Source of the DNA: Acidobacteriota bacterium
GTDB lineage: Bacteria; Acidobacteriota; Terriglobia; Bryobacterales; Bryobacteraceae
Length of the DNA stretch: 5,134 nt
Direction of reading: 5' to 3'
NCBI GenBank assembly: GCA_947505565.1
Contig: CANNLB010000294.1
Span: forward strand, 1-5,134
Below are positions 1-5,081 of the stretch, in pieces. The stretch's first letter is position 1, and each line of letters opens with the position of its first letter. The notes below the pieces were generated by a model. The model was not told the DNA's origin. It did not search any database and was given only the letters and a program-made list of their open reading frames with translations. The position numbers and the translations under genes are program-made.

Positions 1-135
1 GAGTTGACGGACTTCTTGGTGGAGTTCGCGATCGGCCCCGCACGCTTTGTCGAGGAATGTTTGGCGTTGGTCGGCTGGTTGGTCCAGGACCAACTGGAAA
101 AGGCTTTTGACTTGGCTATAACGTTGGGGTGTCAC
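1..135 (-). CDS. Serine/threonine protein kinase, N-terminal fragment (runs off the left edge)
   Basis: Only the first 45 codons are visible; the gene continues past base 1. The start is GTG at 133-135, the first plausible start after an in-frame TAA 14 codons upstream; I see no strong ribosome binding site. The peptide opens VTPQRYSQVKSLFQLVLDQP and continues with a RQTFLDKACGADREL segment. This matches the pattern 'MTPERW.QVEELF..AL..P...R..FLDEACAGDxELRREV..L' that I recognise as the short helical lead-in before the kinase domain of many acidobacterial and planctomycete Ser/Thr kinases (Hanks type, often followed by TPR or WD repeats). The kinase domain itself is outside the window, so the catalytic assignment is inference from this lead-in and from the neighbouring sigma gene, a common partner of such kinases. 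The gene lies 128 bases downstream of the sigma stop on the same strand, so co-expression is plausible. Confidence 0.72.
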   Translation of the reverse strand, partial: MTPQRYSQVKSLFQLVLDQPADQRQTFLDKACGADRELHQEVRQL

Positions 136-263
136 TCGAAGGACCGATGATAACAGAAAGAGCCGAACTTCTTATTCGGCCCGAGCGTCTTTCGGCGGCG
201 GTAAGTGGCGGTGAGCCGCTGACTGAGTAGGGCGGAATTAGGGATGGAGAGCCATCAACTGTT
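136..263 (-). other. Sigma factor-kinase intergenic region
   Basis: This 128-base gap lies between the sigma factor stop and the kinase start, both on the minus strand. I find no credible gene in it. A 9-codon frame beginning at 267 and overlapping the sigma stop (ATGA) ends at 238 and is probably chance. The only structure I notice is the short inverted repeat at 162-180, listed separately. No clear -35/-10 pair for the kinase could be assigned by eye. Confidence 0.5.
162..180 (-). terminator. Weak hairpin, possible terminator or attenuator between sigma factor and kinase
   Basis: The two arms GCCGAA (162-167) and TTCGGC (175-180) are perfect inverted repeats of 6 bp around a 7-base loop. 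On the minus strand the hairpin is followed by CTCTTTCTGTT, a broken T-rich stretch rather than a clean T run. It could partly terminate the sigma transcript before the kinase or be a chance palindrome. The stem is short, so the call is tentative. Confidence 0.28.
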
Positions 264-842
264 TCATGAAGGCCGTTGAGCGGTGAGTTGGCCGTGTAGC
301 CAAGCCTTCGCCATGCGCCATTCGCGTTCGATGGTGGCGGTGGAGGAGCCGATGACCTCGGATACCTCTTCGACGGTGAGTCCGCCGAAGAAGCGGAGTT
401 CGACGATTTTGGCTTGGTTGGGGTCGAGGTGTTGAAGGCGGTTGAGGGCCTCATCGAGTTCGTCGAAGGCGACGGGTGGTCCGGAGGCGAGACCGAGGGA
501 ATCGTCGAGGGAGAGTTTGTGAGCGTGGCCGCCGCGTTTGAGGGCGTTTTGGGTGCGGGCGTGGTCAACGAGGATGCGGCGCATGAGTTGGGCGGCGACG
601 CCGAAGAAATGAGCACGGCTTTGCCAAGTGACACGGGTTTGGTCGACGAGTTGCATGTATGCTTCGTGGACGAGGGCGGTGGCCTGAAGTGTGTGATCGG
701 CGCGTTCGCGGCGCATGTAGTTGGCTGCGATTTTCCGTAACTCATTGTAAACAATAGGGAACAGTTGATCGTGAGCTTGATTTTCGCCACTACTGAGATT
801 GGCGAGGAGCTGCGTGACTTCGTTATTGTCGGGTATGGCCAC
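264..842 (-). CDS. ECF-family RNA polymerase sigma factor (Sigma70_ECF type, kinase-associated group)
   Basis: This 192-residue protein directs RNA polymerase to a dedicated promoter set. Sigma region 2 runs from about residue 10 to 95 and includes NELRKIAANYMRRERADHTL followed by QATALVHEAYMQL, a hallmark of the Sigma70_ECF (Pfam PF07638 / TIGR02999-like) family typical of Acidobacteriota and Planctomycetota. Region 4 (about residues 135-188) contains LDPNQAKIVELRFFGGLTVE and an ATIEREWRMAKAWL recognition helix. Length and domain order are normal for a minimal ECF factor, with no added C-terminal sensor domain. The start is GTG at 840-842; no ATG or GTG lies upstream in frame over the stretch I checked back to the tRNA, and the family N-terminus fits this start, though the ribosome binding site is weak. 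No anti-sigma gene is visible. The next gene downstream is a kinase, and in this family phosphorylation by a linked kinase is the expected control; that link is inferred here. Confidence 0.93.
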   Translation of the reverse strand: MAIPDNNEVTQLLANLSSGENQAHDQLFPIVYNELRKIAANYMRRERADHTLQATALVHEAYMQLVDQTRVTWQSRAHFFGVAAQLMRRILVDHARTQNALKRGGHAHKLSLDDSLGLASGPPVAFDELDEALNRLQHLDPNQAKIVELRFFGGLTVEEVSEVIGSSTATIEREWRMAKAWLHGQLTAQRPS

Positions 843-905
843 GTGTATTAGGTGTCCGGAGGGCGTGGAATCGTGACAACATGGGCGGACTTAAAGGGGG
901 TGGAT
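843..905 (-). other. Spacer between tRNA-Arg and the sigma factor gene
   Basis: These 63 bases separate the 3' end of the tRNA from the sigma start on the same strand. I see no T-run terminator after the tRNA, so read-through into the sigma gene is possible. A TTGTCA (874-879, minus strand) and a TAATAC just before the GTG are 23 bases apart, too far for a normal sigma-70 promoter. I therefore call no promoter. Confidence 0.4.
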
Positions 906-982
906 TGGTGGGAACGGGCAGATTCGAACTGCCGGCCTGCCGCTTAGGAGGCGGCCGCTCTATCCATCTGAGCTACGTCCCC
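906..982 (-). tRNA. tRNA-Arg (anticodon CCU), CCA end encoded
   Basis: The minus strand folds as a complete cloverleaf of 77 bases. The acceptor GGGGACG pairs with CGTTCCC (one G-U). The D stem is GCTC/GAGC with a GG-containing loop. The anticodon stem GCCGC/GCGGC encloses loop CTCCTAA, giving anticodon CCT, which reads AGG. The variable loop is 5 bases. The T stem GGCAG/CTGCC encloses TTCGAAT, then come discriminator A and an encoded CCA. Its 5' end is 15 bases after the purD stop on the same strand with no visible terminator, so it may be processed from a purD transcript. Confidence 0.96.
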
Positions 983-997
983 GCCTTGCTTAAAATT

Positions 998-2269
998 CTA
1001 CCAGCGCTTGAGTCCTTTTTGACCAATATCTTTCCGGATTTGGAGGCCGTCGAAGTGAATTAATTTTGCGGCGGCGTAGGCTTGGTCGATGGTTTGGCGA
1101 AGGTTGGGAGCGGAAGTGGTGACGGCGAGGACGCGGCCGCCCGCGGTGAGGAGCTGGTTTTCGACGTGAGTGGTGCCGGCGTGGAAGATTTGGGCTCCGG
1201 TCGCTTCGGCGGCAGGGATGCCGGAGATGGGGTCTCCGGTGCGGACCTGGGCGGGATATCCGTGGGCGGCGAGGACGACGCAGAGGGTTGGTTGCGGGCT
1301 CCACTGAAGGGTGGAGTCTGCTAGGTTCCCGGCGGCGGCGCGGGAGAGGACTTGGGCGAGGTCGGACTGGAGGGCGAGCATAAGGGGTTGGGTTTCGGGA
1401 TCGCCGAGGCGGACGTTGTATTCGAGGATTTTGGGGCCAGTAGGGGTCATCATTAATCCAGCGAAGAGAAAGCCCGAGAAAGGGGTTCCTTCGGCACGCA
1501 TGCCTGCGACGGTGGGGCGGAGGATCTCCGAGAGTATTTGTTCGTGTTGGTCGGGGGTGAGGATGCGGTCATCGACATAGGCACCCATGCCACCGGTGTT
1601 GGGGCCGAGGTCTCCGTCGAAGATGGCTTTGTGATCTTGGGCGGGTTTGAGGGGGAGGATGTTTATTCCGTCGGTGATGGCGATGAACGAGACTTCTTCG
1701 CCGGTGAGGAATTCTTCGATGACGAGTTGGGAGCCGGCGTCGCCGACGAGGGAGCCGTCGAGGAGTTGGGCTGCTGCGGCGAGCGCATCCGATTTGGTGG
1801 GGACGATGAGGACGCCTTTCCCGGCGGCGAGGCCATCCGCTTTGAGGACGAAGGGAGCGTCGAAGGAGTTGATGGCGGTTTCGGCTTCGGCCAGGGAGGT
1901 TGCTGTGGCGAAGCGGGCGGTGGGGATATTATGGCGGGCGAAGAAGTTTTTGGCGAAGACTTTAGAGCCTTCGAGTTGGGCTGCGGCGGCGGTGGGGCCG
2001 AAGATGTTGAGTCCGGCGGCGCGGAAGGCGTCGACGACTCCGGCGATGAGGGGGATTTCGGGTCCGACGATGGTGAGATCGATTTCGTGTTGGCGGGCGA
2101 CGGCGAGGTAGTCGGCGGGTGTGGTGCCGGAGAGGGGGATGCACTGGGCGATTGCGGCGATGCCGGGATTTCCTGGTGCGGCGAAGACGCGGGTGACGAT
2201 GGGGCTTTGGGCTAGTTTCCAGGCGAGTGCGTGTTCGCGGCCGCCGGCGCCGATGACGAGGATATTCAA
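998..2269 (-). CDS. purD: Phosphoribosylamine-glycine ligase (GAR synthetase)
   Basis: This 423-residue cytoplasmic enzyme joins phosphoribosylamine and glycine with ATP to give glycinamide ribonucleotide, an early step of purine synthesis. Visible in order: N domain with NILVIGAGGREHALAWKL (residues 2-19) and FAAPGNPGIA (29-38); ATP-grasp segments FVLKADGLAAGKGV (140-153) and EEFLTGEEVSF (185-195); the family motif DHKAIFDGDLGPNTGGMGAY (212-231); metal-binding EYNVRLGDPETQ (283-294); and a C-domain to the end. Length is normal. The start is TTG (2267-2269), supported by GAGGAG (2279-2284) nine bases upstream and by alignment with the family N-terminus. It is divergent from mnmG, but a duplicated segment now separates the two. 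Residues 1-89 are repeated at 2504-2772. Codons are C-rich, opposite to mnmG, as expected from strand skew. Identification is secure. Confidence 0.98.
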   Translation of the reverse strand: MNILVIGAGGREHALAWKLAQSPIVTRVFAAPGNPGIAAIAQCIPLSGTTPADYLAVARQHEIDLTIVGPEIPLIAGVVDAFRAAGLNIFGPTAAAAQLEGSKVFAKNFFARHNIPTARFATATSLAEAETAINSFDAPFVLKADGLAAGKGVLIVPTKSDALAAAAQLLDGSLVGDAGSQLVIEEFLTGEEVSFIAITDGINILPLKPAQDHKAIFDGDLGPNTGGMGAYVDDRILTPDQHEQILSEILRPTVAGMRAEGTPFSGFLFAGLMMTPTGPKILEYNVRLGDPETQPLMLALQSDLAQVLSRAAAGNLADSTLQWSPQPTLCVVLAAHGYPAQVRTGDPISGIPAAEATGAQIFHAGTTHVENQLLTAGGRVLAVTTSAPNLRQTIDQAYAAAKLIHFDGLQIRKDIGQKGLKRW

Positions 2270-2319
2270 AGGGGGATGCTCCTCAAGTTAGGATAGAACA
2301 GGCGGTGCCGTCTTCCCTT
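2270..2319. promoter_or_regulatory. Divergent purD/mnmG control region, copy 1
   Basis: This 50-base spacer lies between the purD TTG and the old mnmG start codon (2320). It is homologous to 2773-2820. It must hold at least part of the purD promoter and leader unless purD is read from the second copy further right. I cannot place -35/-10 boxes with confidence; T/A-rich TTCTATCC on the minus strand is the best -10-like patch. The mnmG-side Shine-Dalgarno-like GGCGGAG of copy 2 is GGCGGTG here, consistent with loss of function toward mnmG'. Confidence 0.45.
2279..2284 (-). promoter_or_regulatory. Ribosome binding site that fixes the TTG start of purD
   Basis: The minus strand reads GAGGAG here, nine bases before the TTG at 2267-2269. 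It supports the unusual TTG start over any internal ATG. The same element, with a 7-base spacer, precedes the duplicated purD' fragment at 2780-2785. Confidence 0.75.
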
Positions 2320-2503
2320 ATGCCTATCGTTTAAAGCCTTTCCGATTACGATGTGATCGTGATGGGGGCCGGTCATGCGGGCGGTGAGGCGGCGCGGGTG
2401 GGTGCGCGACAGGGGGTGCGGACGGCGATGGTGGCGATAAACATCGACTGGATTGCGGAGTTATGGCGCAATAAGGATATCGGGGGTATAGCGACGAAGG
2501 GGC
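2320..2503 (+). pseudogene. mnmG' 5' remnant (duplicated, decayed)
   Basis: This fragment matches the first about 59 codons of mnmG (2821-2998). The original ATG (2320-2322) is followed by a TAA at the fifth codon (2332-2334), so it cannot make the MnmG N-terminus from that start. The later frame still reads DVIVMGAGHAGGEAARVGAR, keeping the Rossmann GxGxxG. Key family residues are lost: the Cys after the Rossmann turn is Gly, and the invariant [13 protein letters not shown] block of the intact gene has become WRNKDIGGIATKG with an inserted codon. At 2499-2503 it joins purD' sequence, so the frame continues as antisense purD' to 2712. A GTG-initiated product is formally possible but I consider it non-functional. 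Confidence 0.9.
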
Positions 2504-2772
2504 AAGATGCTGAGTCCGGCGGCGCGGAAGGCGGCGAGGATTCCGTCGACGAGGGGGACTTGGGGTCCGACGATGGTGAGATCGATTTCGTGTTGGCGGG
2601 CGACGGCGAGGCAGTCGTCGGGCGTGGTTACAGGGAGGGGGACGCACTGGACGACTTCGGCGATGCCGGGATTTCCTGGTGCGGCGAAGACGCGGGAAAC
2701 GATAGGGCGTAAGGCTAGTTTGGCTGCTAGGGCTTGCTCGCGCCCACCGCCGCCGATGACGAGGATATTCAA
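2461..2772 (-). pseudogene. purD' truncated N-terminal copy, frame still open (103 residues)
   Basis: This is a duplicated purD start: TTG at 2770-2772 with GAGGAG 7 bases upstream. It encodes residues matching PurD 1-89 and then 14 unrelated residues (LPLRRYTPDILIAP) read from antisense mnmG' before a TAA. About 67 of 89 residues match. Motifs such as FAAPGNPGIA and QHEIDLTIVGP are intact, but HAL has become QAL and the tryptophan at 17 is Ala. About 22 codons differ in amino acid and about 8 are silent, the pattern of relaxed constraint. It lacks the ATP-grasp and C domains, so it cannot be an active GAR synthetase. It is most likely a pseudogene that may still be translated. Confidence 0.85.
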
Positions 2773-2998
2773 ATGTAGGCTCCTCAAGATAGAATAATAC
2801 AGGCGGAGCCGTTTTTTATTATGCCTATTATTAAGCTTTTGCAGTATGACGTGATCGTGATAGGGGCCGGTCATGCGGGCTGTGAGGCGGCGCGGGCGGG
2901 TGCGCGATTGGGGCTGCGGACGGCGATGGTGGCGATGAACATTGACTTGATTGCGCAGCTATCGTGCAATCCGGCGGTGGGGGGGATAGCGAAGGGGC
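2504..2998. repeat. Tandem duplication A, copy 2 (purD' remnant + intergenic 2 + mnmG 5' end)
   Basis: This is the second, head-to-tail copy of the unit at 2001-2503. The join at 2499-2505 reads GAAGGGGCAAGATG. The left side matches mnmG (GAAGGGGCA, 2991-2999) and the right side matches purD (GGGGCCGAAGATG, 1994-2006). Both parents share GGGGC, a 5-base microhomology. Here the mnmG end is functional and the purD end is the remnant, the mirror of copy 1. Confidence 0.93.
2773..2820. promoter_or_regulatory. Divergent purD/mnmG control region, copy 2 (drives mnmG)
   Basis: This 48-base spacer lies between the purD' TTG and the mnmG ATG. It is A/T-richer than its surroundings, with AGAATAATAC at 2791-2800 as a plausible -10 patch in either direction and T-rich GTTTTTTATT just before the ATG. 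A GGAG (2805-2808) lies 12 bases before the ATG, a long spacing. A promoter here is expected from gene order; exact boxes are not certain. Confidence 0.45.
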
Positions 2999-4623
2999 AT
3001 TTGGTACGTGAGATTGATGCGTTGGGTGGGGTGATGGGTGAGGTGGCGGATGCGGTGGGGATTCAGTTTAGGCTGCTGAACACGAGTCGGGGACCGGCGG
3101 TGTGGTCGCCGCGGGCGCAATGCGACAAGAAGCAGTATAGGATTAAGATGCGGGAGGTCCTGGAGCGGGAGCCGAACCTTCATTTTTTGCAGGCGGAGGT
3201 GGCGGAGCTTATTTTGGAGGCGGAGGGGGGGCGGCGGCGGGTGCGGGGTGTACGTTTGCGGGATGGGCGGACGGCTCTTGGCGGGGCGGTGGTGGTGACG
3301 ACGGGGACGTTTTTGAATGGGTTGGCACATGTTGGTGACGCGAAGACGGATTGTGGTCGCAACGGGGAGGCGCCGTCGAATTTATTAGGGCAGCAGTTAC
3401 GGAATTTGGGGATGGCGTGGACGCGGTTGAAGACGGGGACTCCGCCGCGGTTGGATGGGCGGAGTTTGGATTGGTCGCGATTCGAGCCGCAGGAGGGGGA
3501 TGCGGTGCCGACGCCGTTTTCGTTTTTGACGGGTAAGATTGAGCGTGAGCAGATTCGGTGTCACATCGCATATACGTCGGAGGCGACGCATGCTGTGTTG
3601 CGAGAGAATATTCATCGGTCGCCGCTGTATTCGGGTGCGATTGAGGGGATTGGGCCTCGGTATTGTCCGTCGATTGAGGATAAGGTGGTGAAGTTTCCGG
3701 ATAGGGAGCGTCACCAGTTGTTTTTGGAGCCGGAGGGATTAGACACCTACGAGGTATATGTAAACGGGATGTCGACGTCGATGCCGGTTGATGTTCAGGT
3801 GGCGATGTTGGCTTCGGTGCCGGGGTTGGAGGATGCGGAGATGATTCGGCCGGGGTACGCGATTGAGTATGACGCGATTGATGCTCGGGAGTTGAATCAT
3901 GGGTTGGAGTGTAAGGGGATAGCGGGGTTGTTTTTGGCGGGGCAGATCAATGGGACTTCGGGATATGAGGAGGCGGCGGCGCAGGGTTTGATTGCGGGGA
4001 TTAACGCGGCTCGTAGTGTGGGCGGGTTGGATGCGTTTGTGGTTGGTCGGACGGAGGGGTATATCGGGATTTTGATTGATGATTTGATTAGCAAGGGAGT
4101 GGATGAGCCGTATCGGATGTTTACGTCGCGGGCGGAGTTTCGGCTGCATTTGCGGATTGACAACGCGGATTCGCGTTTGACGCCGGGTGGTCGGCGGATT
4201 GGATTGGTGGGGGATGATCGTTGGGAGCGATTTGAGCGGAAGCGGGGGCAGTTTGCGAAGTTGTTGCCTTTGTTGGAGGAGACGCGGTTGACGACGCGGC
4301 AATTTCCGGATGTTTCGTTTTGCGGGACGGAAAACCCGACGTTAGCGACATGGTTGAAGCGACCGGAGGCGGTGATTGGTTTGCTGCGGCCTTGGGTTGA
4401 GTTGCAGGTGGGGGAGCCGGAACATGGGTTATTGGGGGCTGTGGAGACGCATTTGAAGTACAGCGGGTATTTGCGTCAGGAGGAGCGGCAGGTAGCGCGA
4501 TTGTTGGCATCGGAGGCTCGCTCGATTCCGGTGCAATTAGATTATGGCCGGATTCCGGGGTTATCGCGGGAGATGGTGGATAAGTTTCAGCGTGTGAGGC
4601 CGGTGACGTTGGGGCAGGCGTAG
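2821..4623 (+). CDS. mnmG: tRNA uridine-5-carboxymethylaminomethyl modification enzyme, FAD subunit; C-terminus cut by an amber codon
   Basis: With MnmE, this 600-residue FAD protein installs the (carboxymethyl)aminomethyl group at C5 of wobble uridine 34 in certain tRNAs. Visible: Rossmann GAGHAG at 15-20; [19 protein letters not shown] (48-66); the first GidA signature [11 protein letters not shown] (about 277); and the second, [17 protein letters not shown] (about 373). The MnmE- and tRNA-binding helical C-domain begins around residue 490. The ATG start fits the family N-terminus. The frame stops at TAG 4621-4623 after VRPVTLGQA. Bases 4624-4677 continue in frame as 18 more family-like residues (RIPRVTPAAV...) to a TAG at 4678-4680, and the duplicated C-terminus has TCG (Ser) where this gene has TAG. 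The ancestral protein was thus about 619 residues. Loss of the last helix may weaken function. Identity is certain; full activity is not. Confidence 0.97.
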   Translation: MPIIKLLQYDVIVIGAGHAGCEAARAGARLGLRTAMVAMNIDLIAQLSCNPAVGGIAKGHLVREIDALGGVMGEVADAVGIQFRLLNTSRGPAVWSPRAQCDKKQYRIKMREVLEREPNLHFLQAEVAELILEAEGGRRRVRGVRLRDGRTALGGAVVVTTGTFLNGLAHVGDAKTDCGRNGEAPSNLLGQQLRNLGMAWTRLKTGTPPRLDGRSLDWSRFEPQEGDAVPTPFSFLTGKIEREQIRCHIAYTSEATHAVLRENIHRSPLYSGAIEGIGPRYCPSIEDKVVKFPDRERHQLFLEPEGLDTYEVYVNGMSTSMPVDVQVAMLASVPGLEDAEMIRPGYAIEYDAIDARELNHGLECKGIAGLFLAGQINGTSGYEEAAAQGLIAGINAARSVGGLDAFVVGRTEGYIGILIDDLISKGVDEPYRMFTSRAEFRLHLRIDNADSRLTPGGRRIGLVGDDRWERFERKRGQFAKLLPLLEETRLTTRQFPDVSFCGTENPTLATWLKRPEAVIGLLRPWVELQVGEPEHGLLGAVETHLKYSGYLRQEERQVARLLASEARSIPVQLDYGRIPGLSREMVDKFQRVRPVTLGQA

Positions 4624-4680
4624 CGGATCCCTAGGGTGACTCCGGCGGCGGTATCGGTGTTGGATATCTCCCTCTCGTAG
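4624..4680 (+). pseudogene. Ancestral last 18 codons of mnmG, now beyond the amber stop
   Basis: In frame with mnmG after TAG 4621-4623, this reads RIPRVTPAAVSVLDISLS and then TAG (4678-4680). The downstream duplicate has SRIPGVTPAAVSVLDIYPA at the same place, and MnmG proteins normally end with a (G)QASRI.GVTPAA motif and a final helix. The Gly-to-Arg change and a different last triplet suggest relaxed constraint after the stop arose. Amber read-through would restore a near full-length protein. Confidence 0.85.
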
Positions 4681-4686
4681 CGGGGT

Positions 4687-5073
4687 GTGGTGTTCCACGT
4701 GGAACGGGGTGGGTTTGGGGACGGTGGCTGGCGGTGCGGCAGTTTCTGGGCAATTTGGCGTTGGGGGGCGGAGAATCCGGTATTGGCGACGTGGGTGAAG
4801 CGTTGTGGGGCGTTGATTGGGTTGCTGGGGGCGGTGGAGACGCATTTGAAGTACAGCGGGTATTTGCGTCAGGAGGAGCGTCAGGTAGCGCGGTTGCAGG
4901 CATCGGAGGCTCGTTCGATTCCGGTGGAGTTGGATTATGGTCGGATTCCGGGGTTGTCGCGGGAGATGGTGGACAAGTTTCGGCGGGTGAGGCCGGTGAC
5001 GTTGGGTGAGGCGTCGCGGATACCTGGGGTGACTCCGGCGGCGGTTTCGGTGTTGGATATCTACCCTGCGTAG
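4687..5073 (+). pseudogene. Chimeric frame: rsmG-like start fused to a second mnmG C-terminal domain (128 codons)
   Basis: From GTG 4687 (or 4690) the frame reads MVFHVERGG across the parS-like site. After the duplication junction (about 4736-4743) and a one-base shift, from about 4770 it matches MnmG residues from about 504 to the end. It retains [32 protein letters not shown] and [20 protein letters not shown], then ends with SRIPGVTPAAV and a TAG. Sixteen residues present in MnmG ([16 protein letters not shown]) are missing. From 4831 up to the position of the amber codon I count about 10 silent and 4 amino-acid-changing codon differences from mnmG, fewer changes than expected for a dead copy. 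It lacks the FAD and tRNA-catalytic parts. It is most simply a duplication remnant; a translated stand-alone C-domain is possible but unproven. Confidence 0.75.
4691..4706. promoter_or_regulatory. parS-like ParB binding site 1
   Basis: The 16-mer TGTTCCACGTGGAACG contains the perfect 14-base palindrome GTTCCACGTGGAAC (4692-4705). It differs from the common bacterial parS form TGTTCCACGTGGAACA only at the last base. parS loads the ParB clamp for origin segregation, and mnmG (gidA)-rsmG (gidB)-parA-parB is a widespread origin-proximal order, so context agrees. The site overlaps the start codon region of the rsmG-like frame (GTG 4690, reading VFHVER). Confidence 0.85.
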
Positions 5074-5081
5074 TTTGGTGG

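Larger units (their letters stand above)
2001..2503. repeat. Tandem duplication A, copy 1 (purD 5' end + intergenic 1 + mnmG' remnant)
   Basis: This about 503-base unit is directly followed by its second copy at 2504-2998. The left 269 bases (purD codons 1-89, reversed) align without gaps to 2504-2772 at an offset of 503, with about 36 mismatches by hand count (roughly 87% identity). Bases 2060-2108 are identical to 2563-2611 over 49 bp. The right part (2320-2503) aligns with mnmG 2821-2998 at an offset that falls to 495 because of small indels. In this copy the purD end is the functional one and the mnmG end is the decayed one. Confidence 0.93.
4296..4735. repeat. Tandem duplication B, copy 1 (mnmG C-domain + parS-like site + rsmG' start)
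   Basis: This about 440-base unit is repeated head to tail at 4736 onward. Offsets between copies are 440-441 at the left end, 393 after a 48-base deletion in copy 2, and 392 at the parS-like site. The stretch from GTGGAGACG (4441) to the gene end aligns closely. Copy 1 holds the functional mnmG body, the amber codon, parS-like site 1, and the opening of an rsmG-like frame that is then cut. Confidence 0.9.

Noticed and set aside
238..267. 9-codon frame overlapping the sigma stop (ATGA)
   Set aside because: Too short, no ribosome binding site or known leader-peptide character, and it does not lead into the kinase start.
116..790. Pro/Ser/Thr-rich frame on the minus strand overlapping the sigma factor
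   Set aside because: Low-complexity shadow frame of a clearly recognised ECF sigma factor.
845..879. Sigma-70 promoter for the ECF gene (TTGTCA ... TAATAC)
   Set aside because: Spacing of 23 bases, and the -10-like box ends two bases before the GTG start.
906..982. tRNA-Arg as an integration site for a mobile island
   Set aside because: No repeated tRNA 3' end, integrase or attachment-like duplication is present in the window.
1538..2215. Long acidic, Gly/Glu/Asp-rich open frame on the + strand opposite purD
   Set aside because: It is the mirror of purD caused by G-rich strand bias; no family resemblance and no ribosome binding site, while purD on the other strand is unmistakable.
2801..2820. 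GGCGGAGCC followed by a T-run as an intrinsic terminator before mnmG
   Set aside because: Only a 3-bp stem, and it sits directly upstream of the mnmG start where a leader is expected.
2001..2998. Chimeric assembly of two strains as the cause of the purD/mnmG repeat
   Set aside because: The inner fragments are decayed (early stop, destroyed invariant motifs, non-silent changes), which true strain variants would not be. Read data would still be the final test.
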